A stretch of DNA of 64,000 nucleotides from Wolbachia endosymbiont (group A) of Anomoia purmunda (GCF_947251545.1 NZ_OX366362.1:682001-746000); one strand, 5' to 3'. Shown: positions 46,144-56,306, counted from the stretch's first letter. The notes: generated by a model not told the origin, from the sequence alone. Made by a program: numbers and translations.

Positions 46144-47074
46144 ATGACTGATAACTTTAAGACTACGTTTTCTCCTGAAGAGTTTTTTTGGGATTTTTGG
46201 CCAACAGTTGATGAAGAAGTCAAAAAAGAAAGGCTAGAACAAGAGTTATTAGCACTAAAAAAAGAAGAAGCTTGAACAAGAGCTATTAACACTAAAAAAA
46301 AGAGAGCTATATAGACAATGTGCATCATTGGTAACAATGGTCCCATTTGCATTATTTATGGCTATTGAACTGGAAAAAATATGTAGCGATCAGGTATTAC
46401 TTGGCGTGATAAGTGGCGCGCTAAGCCACACTATATTACCTTTCATGGTCCTATCTCTTATTTGTACGCTATATTTAATTTACAATAATAGGAAAATAGC
46501 ACAAAAAGAACGAGAGTTGGAGAATATTGAAAATGGAGAGGAAGTAAAGGAAAAAGAGCACAATATTTCTGATATAGGTCAGTGTTTGATCTATATTGAG
46601 GCTATAACAACTGCACTGGCTATTGTAGGTATGATAATGGGTGAAACATCTTCACTTGAAGCAGCAGAGGATGCAATTTTATTTCTTGCCAATGCAATTG
46701 CTTTTCTTGCAACTCTTGCTTCTTATATTGGTGAGCATGAAAAAAATAAGAAAAAGGAAACAGAAAAATCTAATCTTGATGAGAAGTCTAGCAAGAAAAC
46801 TAGCAATATGTCTGTAGCCGGATTGGCGCTTGCTGGTTCTTCTATATTTTTAATAAGAAGGATAATGTTAATGACATTAGCATCATCCTTAAATCCTGCT
46901 GTTGGGCCTACTTTAGGCTTGATAGGTATTGCACTTTTTATGGTTATACAGATATTAACTATATATTCCTATAGCAAGACGCTGAAAGATCCAAAAGTGG
47001 AAGGACGAGGTGAATCAAGAAATGCAGGTAGTTCTGACCGTAGTTATAAAGAAGAAGGGCCGGCTATTGCCTAA
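46144..47074 (+). pseudogene. Membrane protein split by a frameshift in a poly-A run
   Basis: The first frame (46144-46275) codes MTDNFKTTFSPEEFFWDFW and a helix ending LEQELLALKKEEA-stop. The second frame is open from about 46262 (KKKLEQELLTLKKRELYRQ) to 47074 and contains four to five membrane spans (ILPFMVLSLICTLYLIY; ITTALAIVGMIMG; SVAGLALAGSSIFL). One extra A in the A7 run at about 46254-46261 would join them into ~309 residues. The family is not recognised. Slippage at the A-run or a TTG start at 46328 could still give product. Confidence 0.6.
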
Positions 47075-47134
47075 GAAATTTATTTATTTAAGTAATACTT
47101 AGGTCTATACTTTATTTTGGTCGAAAAAAATCTT

Positions 47135-47842
47135 ATGTATAAGACTTTAATCATGTGCTTTATTTTTCTGATTTGCTCCTTTACACAATCGTATGCGAAT
47201 GATCTTGAAAAAACTGAAACTGAACTATATGAAGAAGCAGTTGAACTTTTTGACCAGAAAAAATATAAACAAGCTATTAGGGCATTTCAAAAGATAGAGG
47301 ATTTGTATCCTTTCTCTTATTGGGCAAGGAAAGCAAAATTATTATCTGGTGTGTCTCATTATAATATGGGTAACTATAGCAGTGCTGCAAGTAATATGGA
47401 TGATTATATATATGTTTATCCAAATGGTGAAGATTTACCATATGTATACTACTTAAGAGTATTATTTTATTACATGCAAATTAATAAAGTGCAACTTGGA
47501 CAGCAAACTGCATATAAAACTTTAGAGCTGGCTACAGAGTACATTAACCTTTTCCCAGACAGCAAATATATAGATGAAATCAAGGAAAAAGCAAAATTAA
47601 TCACAGAACATATATCAACAAAAGAGTATTCTATCGGTAAATTTTACCTGAAGCGTGGTGAATATTTAGCAGCAATTAAGCGTTTCCAGAATATAGCAAG
47701 CTATAAGGATTCTAAATATTTTTCTAAGTCTATTAACTATTTAATAGCAGCCCATTCAGCTCTTGGCCTTGACTTAGAAGCTGAGCAGTATGAAAGTATG
47801 TTATTAGCAGAAAGCCTGCAAGATGCCAAGCCGGAGGCTTGA
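47135..47842 (+). CDS. bamD: Outer membrane assembly lipoprotein BamD
   Basis: 235 residues from the ATG at 47135 (the frame opens at a TTG at 47117). Signal sequence with lipobox-like LICS, so a lipid-anchored periplasmic protein. TPR-like helices typical of BamD follow: YEEAVELFDQKKYKQAIRAF and YPFSYWARKAKLLSGVSHY. It works with BamA in outer-membrane protein insertion. Confidence 0.9.
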   Translation: MYKTLIMCFIFLICSFTQSYANDLEKTETELYEEAVELFDQKKYKQAIRAFQKIEDLYPFSYWARKAKLLSGVSHYNMGNYSSAASNMDDYIYVYPNGEDLPYVYYLRVLFYYMQINKVQLGQQTAYKTLELATEYINLFPDSKYIDEIKEKAKLITEHISTKEYSIGKFYLKRGEYLAAIKRFQNIASYKDSKYFSKSINYLIAAHSALGLDLEAEQYESMLLAESLQDAKPEA

Positions 47843-47901
47843 AAATTTGCTTTAGCTTTTTCTATGCTTTGATATATAATTAGGTTTTTAACTATTTGAA
47901 T

Positions 47902-48642
47902 ATGGCTGGTCATTCACAATTTTCAAATATAAAACATCGGAAAGGCGCTCAGGATGCAAAGCGCTCTCAAAAATTTACGAAGTTGATTAGAGAAATAACA
48001 GTTGCTGCAAAGCAAGGGCTACCCGATCCCGAACTCAACCCGCGCCTTCGCTCTGCTATATTTGCTGCACGCAAGGAAAATCTACCAAAAGATAAAATAG
48101 AAACAGCAATAAAAAATGCAACTGGTAACGTTGCTGGAGAAAATTACGAAGAAATACAATATGAAGGTCATGGGCCTTCTGGCACTGCACTCATTGTCCA
48201 TGCCTTGACTAATAACCGCAATCGAACTGCTTCTGAGGTACGTTATATCTTTTCTCGTAAAGGTGGAAATTTAGGAGAAACAGGAAGTGTTAGTTACCTT
48301 TTCGATCATGTAGGCTTAATCGTCTATAAAGCAGAGGGTGTGAATTTTGACGATTTATTCAGTCATGGAATCGAATTAGAAGTATTGAATGTTGAGGAAA
48401 ATGACAAAGAAGGATTACACGTTATAACTTGTGAAATAAAAGATTTTGGTAAAGTACGCGATGCCTTTTATGCAAAATTCGGAGAACCAGAACTTGCTCG
48501 TCTTTCATGGCAGCCAAAAGATCTGATTGAAATTAGCGATAAAGAGTTGATTGATAAATTATCTGCATTGGTTGAAGAGCTGGAAGATAATGATGATGTA
48601 CAGTATGTGGAAGGTAATTTTACTTTTGTTGATGCTGTTTAA
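47902..48642 (+). CDS. yebC: YebC/PmpR-family protein
   Basis: 246 residues from the ATG at 47902, where the classical start MAGHSQFSNIKHRKGAQD begins. Further family motifs: NNRNRTASEVRYIFSRKGGN and the C-terminal LEDNDDVQYVEGNF. The family is known both as a transcription regulator and as a factor relieving ribosome stalling at proline tracts. Its stop codon abuts the ATG of the next gene. Confidence 0.95.
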   Translation: MAGHSQFSNIKHRKGAQDAKRSQKFTKLIREITVAAKQGLPDPELNPRLRSAIFAARKENLPKDKIETAIKNATGNVAGENYEEIQYEGHGPSGTALIVHALTNNRNRTASEVRYIFSRKGGNLGETGSVSYLFDHVGLIVYKAEGVNFDDLFSHGIELEVLNVEENDKEGLHVITCEIKDFGKVRDAFYAKFGEPELARLSWQPKDLIEISDKELIDKLSALVEELEDNDDVQYVEGNFTFVDAV

Positions 48643-49971
48643 ATGATGAAGCTGATTATATTTATACTGCTCTTTATCTTACCGTTATATACCGCTGAAA
48701 CATCAACAGATTTTGCAGTGCTGTTCCAGTGTGTAGGGTGTCATCCCAGTGCCCAGACACTGGGATCCAGAAAAATTCAAGCACACTATGCAGCATTGTC
48801 AGTCAAAGAGCTGGATTCCAGTGTCAAGCACTGGAATGACACCACCCGCAAATTGCAATGTTCGTACAGTTGTGTGCCTAGACACTGGGATCCAGAAAAC
48901 TCAATTACAAATGGACACACTAAGCAATTATATGACAAGAACTGGATTTCAGCGTCAAGCGCTGGAATGACAGAAAAGGAGCGTGCAAAGGCTGCGCCCA
49001 TAGGGTGTCATCCCAGTGCCCAGACACTGGGATCCAGAAAAATTGATTGCAAACAGCGCACTATACAACATTTTCGATCAGAAAGCTGGATTCCAGCGTC
49101 AAGCGCTGGAATGACAGGAGAGGATTTTGAGGTGACAGAAAGCAACCATGATAGAAGATTATTATTCATATCCAGTACCATAAAATCTTCCTTTTTTGCC
49201 ACAGGAATTGAGCAAGGGTTGGCGCCAAATACAGTGGTGAAATTGATCAACATATATAAAGATTTCGGTGTTGATTTTAAAAAAGACATTGTGCCGAAGA
49301 GTAAATCGGAGGTTCTTTTTGAGAAATTGCCTAATAATCAGAAGACTGAAGAAAAAATTTTATACGCTTCACTGACAATAAACAAGAAAGCTATTAGTTT
49401 ATATCATTATAAATCGCAAGACGGCAAAGAAAGGTATTTTAATAATGAAGGAATAAGCTTAAAAAATGGCGAAATTTTTGCAAATCCTTTAAATGGAGAT
49501 TATCGCATATCCTCAAAATTTGGCAATAGAAAGCATCCTGTTCGCGGTAAAATTGCTTTTCACAAAGGAGTGGATTATGCAGCTAAACTTGGCACTCCCA
49601 TATACGCTGCTGCAGAGGGTGTGGTAGAATATATAGGAAAGAATGGTGGCTATGGAAATTACATCAAAATAAAACACAAAAATGAATATTCAACCTGTTA
49701 CGCGCATGTAAGTAGATTTAGTGGCGATATAAAGTTAGGCTCTAAAGTAAAGCAGGGGCAGGTTATTGCCTATGTTGGTAGCACTGGTGTTGCAACAGGA
49801 TCCCATTTACATTACGAAGTTATATATAACGGCAAACACATCGATCCGCTTACGATAGCGCATAAAACTGAAGTAAAATTGCCTGATCATGAATTAAGAG
49901 AGTTTAAACTATTTGTAAATAAGATAAATAAAACGATCAACAGAGAGGGTTCAAGTGAAAAAGAAGTTTAA
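48643..49971 (+). CDS. M23 metallopeptidase with several in-frame palindromic repeats
   Basis: 442 residues. A signal peptide (MMKLIIFILLFILPLYTAE) leads to the periplasm. The C-terminal LytM/M23 domain has the zinc ligands in FHKGVDYAAK and SHLHYEV, so it should cut peptidoglycan cross-links or regulate such enzymes. Residues ~30-160 are coded almost entirely by palindromic repeats (CVGCHPSAQTLGSRKI twice, WIPASSAGMTG) and are probably non-functional filler. It starts directly after yebC and overlaps the SPFH gene. Confidence 0.88.
   Translation: MMKLIIFILLFILPLYTAETSTDFAVLFQCVGCHPSAQTLGSRKIQAHYAALSVKELDSSVKHWNDTTRKLQCSYSCVPRHWDPENSITNGHTKQLYDKNWISASSAGMTEKERAKAAPIGCHPSAQTLGSRKIDCKQRTIQHFRSESWIPASSAGMTGEDFEVTESNHDRRLLFISSTIKSSFFATGIEQGLAPNTVVKLINIYKDFGVDFKKDIVPKSKSEVLFEKLPNNQKTEEKILYASLTINKKAISLYHYKSQDGKERYFNNEGISLKNGEIFANPLNGDYRISSKFGNRKHPVRGKIAFHKGVDYAAKLGTPIYAAAEGVVEYIGKNGGYGNYIKIKHKNEYSTCYAHVSRFSGDIKLGSKVKQGQVIAYVGSTGVATGSHLHYEVIYNGKHIDPLTIAHKTEVKLPDHELREFKLFVNKINKTINREGSSEKEV
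48734..49123. repeat. Array of palindromic repeats inside the M23 gene
   Basis: At least five units in ~390 bp: GGTGTCATCCCAGTGCCCAG (twice, near 48737 and 49005), GGATTCCAGTGTCAAGCA, GGATTTCAGCGTCAAGCG and GGATTCCAGCGTCAAGCG, each with its complementary arm. None breaks the frame. Confidence 0.88.
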
Positions 49972-50824
49972 AGACAATATGGATAAGAATACGATAAACG
50001 ATAGAAATTTGAGTCAAATTCGGGCTTTTCCTGTACTAATAGCGCTAGGATTAATTTTATCGCTGCTTTTTTTGGCATATGACAGCACAATTGCACTTGG
50101 AGTTGCTGCCGTTTCAATTTTGACTTTTCTTCAAGGATTTTTTATTAATGACCCTAATGAAGCAAGAGTGATAGAATTTTTTGGTCATTATATTGGAACT
50201 TATTTTAAGTCTGGAATATGTGTAACGCTTCCCTTTTCAAGCAAATATATAGTTTCCCTAAAATTTCAAAATATCAACACAGAAAAAATAAAAGTGAATG
50301 ATGCAAATGGAAGTCCAATAGAGATTTCTGCAGTAATTGTTTGGAGAGTGAGCAGTCCTGCAAAGGCGTATTATAATGTTAACAACTATCACGAATTTGT
50401 TTTTGTACAAAGTGACTCAGTAATAAGAGAATTAGCTAGTAACTATCCGTATGACAGCGAAAGCGATGAGGAATCTTTACGTAAAAATTCTGATAAAATT
50501 TCGAGTGAATTGCAGTCAATGTTACAACAAAGATTAGATATTGCAGGAATTGAGATTACAGAAGCGAGAATATCACATTTGGCGTATTCATCCGAGATTG
50601 CACAAGCAATGTTAAGGCGTCAACAAGCACATGCTATCACTTCTGCAAGAAAGCTTATAGTGCAAAACGCAATAGGAATTATCGAGGAAGTAATAGCTCA
50701 TTTTGAAAAAAATAAAAGCTTACAATTAGATAGCAAGCAAAAAGTTCAATTGATAAATAATTTGTTGGTTGCCCTAATCTCTGAGCAAGATGCACAACCG
50801 ACGATTAGTTTGGATAATAATTAG
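49955..50824 (+). CDS. SPFH/Band 7 (stomatin/prohibitin-like) membrane protein
   Basis: 289 residues from GTG 49955 (17-base overlap with the M23 gene) or 281 from ATG 49979. Two hydrophobic segments (FPVLIALGLILSLLFLAY; ALGVAAVSILTFLQGFF) are followed by the SPFH domain (NEARVIEFFGHYIGTYF; EISAVIVWRVSSPAKAYY; RLDIAGIEITEARISHLAY). Such proteins form membrane scaffolds that often control proteases. The overlap suggests translation coupling with the peptidase. Confidence 0.88.
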   Translation: MKKKFKDNMDKNTINDRNLSQIRAFPVLIALGLILSLLFLAYDSTIALGVAAVSILTFLQGFFINDPNEARVIEFFGHYIGTYFKSGICVTLPFSSKYIVSLKFQNINTEKIKVNDANGSPIEISAVIVWRVSSPAKAYYNVNNYHEFVFVQSDSVIRELASNYPYDSESDEESLRKNSDKISSELQSMLQQRLDIAGIEITEARISHLAYSSEIAQAMLRRQQAHAITSARKLIVQNAIGIIEEVIAHFEKNKSLQLDSKQKVQLINNLLVALISEQDAQPTISLDNN

Positions 50825-50979
50825 CATAATTGCTAATATCGGTTATTCAAAAATGTTATTACGATGCAAAATCTGCACGAGACGCTTTATGATCATGTAC
50901 TACATTGTAGCATACAACAACAATATCGTTCTTGCCCGCCATGTCATTTCAGCGCGTGACGCTAGGCCATAAAACTTGC

Positions 50980-51008
50980 TTGACACCCTTCGCCAGCTCC
51001 CTTATCAT
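50980..51008 (+). promoter_or_regulatory. Strong sigma-70-type promoter, non-coding locus A
   Basis: TTGACA (50980-50985), 17 bases, TATCAT (51003-51008). The same arrangement occurs at 56307-56335 in a paralogous gene-free region. No reading frame of note follows. Confidence 0.65.
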
Positions 51009-51470
51009 GAAACTGAAGCTATTGTATTTGCTTTCGCAAATCTGCAGATTAAAAGGTAAGGATTACTTAATGTATCGGCGTCTTATGTTCAATTTTTTGC
51101 AGTATATAGATACTGTATGTCTTTACAAAACTTCATCTACATCTAGATTTTTATCTAAATAAGCTGAACGCGCTTATAAAGCGTTACAAGACATCAAAAA
51201 ATGCCAATACTCAACAGAGATAGTAAAAGACTAGCTAACTCGGGGATTCTTTGTCTTTTTTTCTGCTTAGTAAATTTCTTAAACATTTGCAGCGTAGGTT
51301 AGTTGCAATTAAAAGCAGCTAAATTGCAGCGTTTAAGACTTAAAAACGCCAATACTGAAAATAGACAATGGCTAGGGCTTCGTGTGCCTTTTTTTTGTTT
51401 GGTAAATTTCTTAATGTTTGTGGCTAAAAGAGCCCAAGAGAGGTCAGTGCTCCTTTTTTTGTCATCCAAG
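51009..51470 (+). ncRNA. Candidate small RNA region, locus A
   Basis: Gene-free sequence downstream of the promoter, alignable by eye with locus B (56336-56620): both share TGCAGATTAAA, GGCGTCTTAT, AATTTTTTGCA and the end GTAAATTTCTTAATGTTTG. T tracts near 51257 and 51392 could act in termination. Function and exact ends unknown. Confidence 0.4.
51178..51430. repeat. Diverged ~146-bp tandem repeat (VNTR-like)
   Basis: Two units begin AAAGCGTTACAAGACATC (51178) and GCAGCGTTTAAGACTTAA (about 51326). Both continue with AATGCCAATACT / AACGCCAATACT, a GGCTAG or GACTAG box, a T tract and GTAAATTTCTTAA. One unit only is present in locus B. It resembles the tandem-repeat loci used to type Wolbachia strains. 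Confidence 0.6.
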
Positions 51471-51477
51471 TAGCCTC

Positions 51478-51775
51478 CTATGGTGTCATCCCAGTGCCCA
51501 GACACTGGAATCCAGTTGAGCTATTTCAACAAAAATACTGCATTTTGAGATGAACGTTTATTCTCACCAGACTTATTTACAAGTATAACAATTAAAGTCT
51601 GGATTCCAGTGTCAAGCACTGGAATCCAGCCTTTATTATGCAGCCACTTATTTGAAGTTAAGTTTTCTGGATCCAAGTAGTCAGCTACTTTCATGACACC
51701 ATTCTTTTTCCTGGATCCAAGTAGTCAGGGCACTGCCGTCATAAAGGAACCAGTGTCAGCTACTTTCATGACACC
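51478..51775. repeat. Cluster of palindromic repeats
   Basis: Contains GGTGTCATCCCAGTGCCCAG with ACACTGGAATCC, GGATTCCAGTGTCAAGCA with CACTGGAATCC, and GGATCCAAGTAGTCAGCTAC with TTTCATGAC (twice). No gene in 50825-51836. Confidence 0.78.
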
Positions 51776-51836
51776 TTTTTTCTACTTAGTTTGGTTTATG
51801 CAAGAAGTCTAATGTTAGAAGGGTTAGCTATAATTC

Positions 51837-52754
51837 TTAACCGCCATGAACGTGTCCGTTACTGTGGACAGGCGGTTCTACATTTTCCAAACAACTGCCT
51901 ACTTTCAGTGAGTTGTTCAGATTATGCTCTATTTGTGTTTTTGTTTCGAACTTAAATCCTAACTTTTCGCAGAATCTTTGGAAATATTCTTTAATAATGT
52001 CAAACAAACTCTTTTCACCCTCTTGATAGTTTTTTAGCTCTTCAGGAGCAGTAAGTGATAATTTACCATCTTTATATGTTACACCATCTTTACCATCTTG
52101 AGACTCAAGTGTGAATTCTAGTGAGCTGGATAAATCACATATTTTTTCTTCTGGATTGTCAAATGTGGTTATAGGTATTGCCATATCAGACTTAATTTTT
52201 ATGTGATTATGGTCAATGTAGTAGATATTTAGTGCTTTTTTAGGATTGTGTGGAGTTAAGCTGTAACTGCTGAGCGCAGCGTGATACTCATTAAATATAC
52301 CAGCTCCATACCCTGCTTGATTACAATTAGTGACTAGCTCTTCTAAAATGGGGTCACTTGGAACTTTTGCTCCAGAATATCCAAACATTTCCTTGAAAAT
52401 TTCTTTTGCAATTGAGCAGTAATTCTTGTTTTCATGTACTTTTTTTTGCAATAGAGGAACTAACTCTGCACTACTGTAAGAACCTTTCCCATATTTATTG
52501 TTTTTTTTATCAGTAGAAGTTAGATCTCGATAAAGTTCTCTCCATGAATATTGATTCCAAGCTCTTTCCGTCAACGTGTTAATTGAAGTTTTGTCTATAC
52601 TTTTTCCATTAATAACGAAATTCGTCCTGTGGAAATCTAAGTACATTGTTTCGCCAGAGTTTGCTTTTTTATTATCCTCTGCAGCTCTTAATTTACTGAA
52701 GTCAAATTCTTTAGCTTGAGCGTTTAATGTAACGATTGGATTTTTCTTTGCTTC
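51837..52754 (-). CDS. Wolbachia-type protein, paralogue of 31745-32560
   Basis: The frame opens at 52781; the first ~10 codons are weak and the ATG at codon 8 or 10 (MAEAKKNPIVTL...) may be the start. About 305-314 residues. Shared with the 31745 protein: FVINGKSI / LAINGQKI, EIFKEMFGYSGAKVP, and SLFDIIKEYFQRFCEKLGFKFE. A Gly/His-rich end (HSNGHVHGG). No recognised domain. The two paralogues may be host-interaction proteins. Confidence 0.75.
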   Translation of the reverse strand, partial: EAKKNPIVTLNAQAKEFDFSKLRAAEDNKKANSGETMYLDFHRTNFVINGKSIDKTSINTLTERAWNQYSWRELYRDLTSTDKKNNKYGKGSYSSAELVPLLQKKVHENKNYCSIAKEIFKEMFGYSGAKVPSDPILEELVTNCNQAGYGAGIFNEYHAALSSYSLTPHNPKKALNIYYIDHNHIKIKSDMAIPITTFDNPEEKICDLSSSLEFTLESQDGKDGVTYKDGKLSLTAPEELKNYQEGEKSLFDIIKEYFQRFCEKLGFKFETKTQIEHNLNNSLKVGSCLENVEPPVHSNGHVHGG

Positions 52755-52903
52755 TGCCATAATCTTGCTCCCCATTAACATTCTGAAATTAATTGTATTA
52801 CTGAATTATTAATAATCTAGTAATAGTGCCTGCTATGTAGCTAAAATTTTCCTTTAACTTAAGCTATATGTAGCTAAAATAACTTGGGTTTACCGACAAC
52901 CGT

Positions 52904-52950
52904 CATCCCGCTAGCGGGATCTAGAGATATCGCGGCGGTATGACCCTGAC
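52904..52950. repeat. Palindromic repeat (GTCATCCCGCTAGCGGGAT type)
   Basis: CCGTCATCCCGCTAGCGGGA followed by ATATCGCGGCGGTATGAC. A similar unit is at 59768-59850. This is a second palindrome class, distinct from the CAGTGC-type. Confidence 0.7.
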
Positions 52951-52981
52951 TTGCATTAGCCATGTATAATAAAGGGAATCT

Positions 52982-54376
52982 ATGACAAAAGAATCATTGG
53001 TAAAAACTGATATAGTGAAAGTTGAAGACAAAAAGGCGGTAAGAAGATTTTTTAAAATACTAGGTGGAGTGGCAGATGCTGTAAGATCGTGGATTGGTAA
53101 CATCAGTCCTGATTTAAGCAACAGTCGCGATATCGATAGTTTAGTCTTGAAGATGAACGAGTGCTTAAATCCGAAGGGAGGAGAGGTCTCAGCACGTAAG
53201 AACGCTGTATCTCTTGGTAATCTGTACTTGAGCTTATCAGAAAAAGGTAAAATAAAATTTCTACAAACCCTGGCAGAAAAATTTAATCCGAATAAAGCGG
53301 AAATAGATGAGAAGATTAAAGAGTATAAGAAAAATCAAGATCCCGAGTTAAACTATAAATTTGAGCAGGATTTAATAAAAATTCTTGAATCACCACGTTC
53401 TAAAATATTAAAGCAATTTATTTCTTTACCAGAAGGCCTTAAGTTTATTGTTGATATGCGTTCTGACGTGCTTAAGCTAAAGAACCAATATAGAAGCTTG
53501 AATCCACTAGAGAACGAATTAAAAAATATACTCTATACTTGGGTTGATGTTGATCTACTTGATCTTCGTCAAATCACCTGGGATTCACCTGCATCATTGC
53601 TAGAAAAACTTATAAAATATGAAGCTGTGCATAAAATTTCCTCTTGGGGCGACCTAAAAAACAGACTAGACTCTGATCGTCTCTGTTTTGCTTTTTTTCA
53701 TTACAAGATACCGAACGAACCTCTAATTTTTGTAGAGGTTGCATTGGTGGATAAGATTGCAGATAGCATTCAACACCTTTTAGATGAGTCGGTACCTTCA
53801 AATGATCCGAGTAATGCGAGCACTGCTATATTCTATTCAATATCAAATACTCAAGCAGGGTTATCTGGAATCAGCCTTGGTAATTTTTTGATCAAAAGGG
53901 TTGTAGAAAAGCTATCACAAGAGTTTAAAAGTATAAAAACATACGCAACTCTTTCTCCAATACCTGGCTTTACGAAATGGCTAAAAAACAATCTAAACCA
54001 AGATGTCACTTTATTGGGCAAACTAAATATAAAACAATCTAGTGCAGAAATTTTAGAAAGTGCAAAAACCAACGTTGAATGTACAAATGAAACTAAACAA
54101 TGCATGCTTAAACTATGTGCATATTATTTACTAAAAGTTAAAAACAATAATGGTAGTGCTTATGACCCGGTGGCGCATTTCCATTTAAGCAATGGTGCAT
54201 CGATAAAACAATTAAACTGGATGGCGGATACTTCTGAAAAGGGTATTAGTCAGTCAGCCGGGATGATGGTAAATTATCTATATGAGTTGCCTAAAATAGA
54301 TAATAATCATGAAAACTATATGGTTAATAAAGTGATTTCCTGCTCGAAAAAAGTGTCGTCTATGTTGAAGGAGTAA
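52982..54376 (+). CDS. Malonyl-CoA decarboxylase
   Basis: 464 residues, similar in length to bacterial malonyl-CoA decarboxylases. Family segments: QITWDSPASLLEKLIKYEAV, HYKIPNEPLIFVEVAL, FYSISNTQAGLSGISLGNFL, TLSPIPGFTKWL and a C-terminal DPVAHFHLSNGA with the conserved His. It converts malonyl-CoA to acetyl-CoA and CO2. Why Wolbachia keeps it is unclear, perhaps to remove or reuse malonyl-CoA. Confidence 0.9.
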   Translation: MTKESLVKTDIVKVEDKKAVRRFFKILGGVADAVRSWIGNISPDLSNSRDIDSLVLKMNECLNPKGGEVSARKNAVSLGNLYLSLSEKGKIKFLQTLAEKFNPNKAEIDEKIKEYKKNQDPELNYKFEQDLIKILESPRSKILKQFISLPEGLKFIVDMRSDVLKLKNQYRSLNPLENELKNILYTWVDVDLLDLRQITWDSPASLLEKLIKYEAVHKISSWGDLKNRLDSDRLCFAFFHYKIPNEPLIFVEVALVDKIADSIQHLLDESVPSNDPSNASTAIFYSISNTQAGLSGISLGNFLIKRVVEKLSQEFKSIKTYATLSPIPGFTKWLKNNLNQDVTLLGKLNIKQSSAEILESAKTNVECTNETKQCMLKLCAYYLLKVKNNNGSAYDPVAHFHLSNGASIKQLNWMADTSEKGISQSAGMMVNYLYELPKIDNNHENYMVNKVISCSKKVSSMLKE

Positions 54377-54451
54377 ATAGTCTCTTAATAAATAATTGCC
54401 CTCACAAAACTTAAAATGTAAAATGGTTCTACTTAAGTAAAATAGCCATCA

Positions 54452-56248
54452 ATGAACAACATAAGAAATTTTGCAATAATAGCACATATAGACCACGGTA
54501 AGTCAACGCTTGCTGACCGTTTAATAGAGGAATGTAACGGCCTTGAAGCAAGAGAAATGACCAATCAAATACTCGATTCAATGGATATAGAGCGTGAACG
54601 TGGCATTACAATTAAAGCACAGACGGTAAAACTCAATTATACGGCAAACGACGGTAATCAATATTGCCTAAATCTCATGGACACCCCAGGTCACGTTGAC
54701 TTTTCTTACGAGGTAAGCCGAAGCTTAGCAGCGTGCGAAGGTTCACTTTTAGTAGTAGATAGTAGCCAGGGCGTTGAAGCACAAACCCTTGCAAATGTAT
54801 ATAAAGCTATTGACAACAACCATGAAATAATAGTTGTGCTCAATAAAGTTGATCTTCCTGCTGCAGATCCAGAAAGGGTAAAACTCCAGGTTGAGGAAGT
54901 AATCGGTATTGACGCAAGTGAGTCAGTTTTAATATCAGCAAAAACTGGACTTGGAATAAAAGATGTACTTGAAGCAATAGTGGCAAAACTTCCAGCTCCT
55001 CAAGGTAATGTAAATGCTCCACTGCAAGCAATTTTAGTTGATAGTTGGTATGATACTTATTTGGGAGTGGTAATTTTAGTGCGAGTTAAAAATGGAGTGC
55101 TAAAAAAAGGCATGAGAATTGTTATGATGTCTAATAATGCTACATATCAGATAGATAATATCGGTATTTTCACCCCTAAAAAAGTGATGACGGGTGAACT
55201 TTCAGCGGGTGAAGTTGGTTTTATAACTGCTTCAATGAAGGAAGTAGCAGACTGCAAGGTAGGGGAAACTATCACTGAGGAAAAGAGACCTTGTAGTGAA
55301 GCACTTCCTGGATTTAAAGAAGTGCATCCTGTGGTATTTTGTAGCATTTTCCCTCACAAAACGGATGATTTTAAATATTTAAGGGAAGCTCTAGAAAAGT
55401 TACATTTAAATGATGCAAGTTTTACCTTCGAAGCTGAAACTTCAAATGCGCTAGGCTATGGATTTCGTTGTGGTTTTTTGGGAATGTTGCATCTTGAAGT
55501 TATTCAAGAAAGGCTCGAGAGAGAATTTGATTTAGATCTAACAGCAACTGCACCGAGTGTTATATATAGGGTTACAACACGAAGCGGTGAAGTTTTGAAT
55601 ATTCATAACCCAAGTGATATGCCAGATCCAACAAAAATTGAAATTGTGGAAGAACCATGGATTACCGCAACCATAATGGTCCCTAATCAATACTTAGGTG
55701 ATATTCTGTCTCTATGTGAAGAAAGGAGAGGAGAACAGGAGGATTTATCTTACATTGGTAACACAACAACAGCATTGTTAAGATATAAGTTACCACTGTC
55801 TGAAGTTGTTTTTGACTTTTATGATCGATTAAAATCAATTTCCAAAGGATATGCAAGCTTAGATTGGGAAATTTCCAGCTATCTGGTAAGCCAAATAGAT
55901 AAATTAAGCTTTTTAATTAATGGAGAGCCCGTAGATGCACTGGCTTGTATCGTTCACAAAAGTAGGGCAGAAAAAAGGGGGCGTGAAATATGTGCACGCT
56001 TGAAGGATTTAATACCACGTCAGCAATATAAAATCGCGATTCAAGCAGCAGTGGGCGGAAAAATTATTGCCAGAGAAACGATTAACCCATACAGAAAAGA
56101 TGTAACAGCTAAACTCTATGGTGGAGATGTAACGCGAAGAATGAAACTACTTGAAAAGCAAAAGAAGGGTAAAAAAAGGTTACATTCTATAGGGAACGTA
56201 AATATTCCACAGAATGCTTTTATTCAAGCCTTGAAGATAAGTGATTGA
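54452..56248 (+). CDS. lepA: Elongation factor 4 (LepA), ribosomal GTPase
   Basis: 598 residues, full length. G1 [15 protein letters not shown]2 [16 protein letters not shown]3 DTPGHVDF, G4 NKVDLPAA. LepA-specific C-terminal domain present ([20 protein letters not shown]). It acts on ribosomes in translation and assembly under stress. Start ATG without a strong ribosome site. Confidence 0.97.
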   Translation: MNNIRNFAIIAHIDHGKSTLADRLIEECNGLEAREMTNQILDSMDIERERGITIKAQTVKLNYTANDGNQYCLNLMDTPGHVDFSYEVSRSLAACEGSLLVVDSSQGVEAQTLANVYKAIDNNHEIIVVLNKVDLPAADPERVKLQVEEVIGIDASESVLISAKTGLGIKDVLEAIVAKLPAPQGNVNAPLQAILVDSWYDTYLGVVILVRVKNGVLKKGMRIVMMSNNATYQIDNIGIFTPKKVMTGELSAGEVGFITASMKEVADCKVGETITEEKRPCSEALPGFKEVHPVVFCSIFPHKTDDFKYLREALEKLHLNDASFTFEAETSNALGYGFRCGFLGMLHLEVIQERLEREFDLDLTATAPSVIYRVTTRSGEVLNIHNPSDMPDPTKIEIVEEPWITATIMVPNQYLGDILSLCEERRGEQEDLSYIGNTTTALLRYKLPLSEVVFDFYDRLKSISKGYASLDWEISSYLVSQIDKLSFLINGEPVDALACIVHKSRAEKRGREICARLKDLIPRQQYKIAIQAAVGGKIIARETINPYRKDVTAKLYGGDVTRRMKLLEKQKKGKKRLHSIGNVNIPQNAFIQALKISD

Positions 56249-56306
56249 TCTTAAAAGACTTCTTGTATAGTTTTTGGCAACAACCGTTAGAAACGAAAAA
56301 ACTTGC

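Noticed and set aside
48749-48970. 73-codon frame inside the M23 gene region
   Set aside because: Made of palindromic repeats in another frame; no gene features, and the M23 frame covers it.
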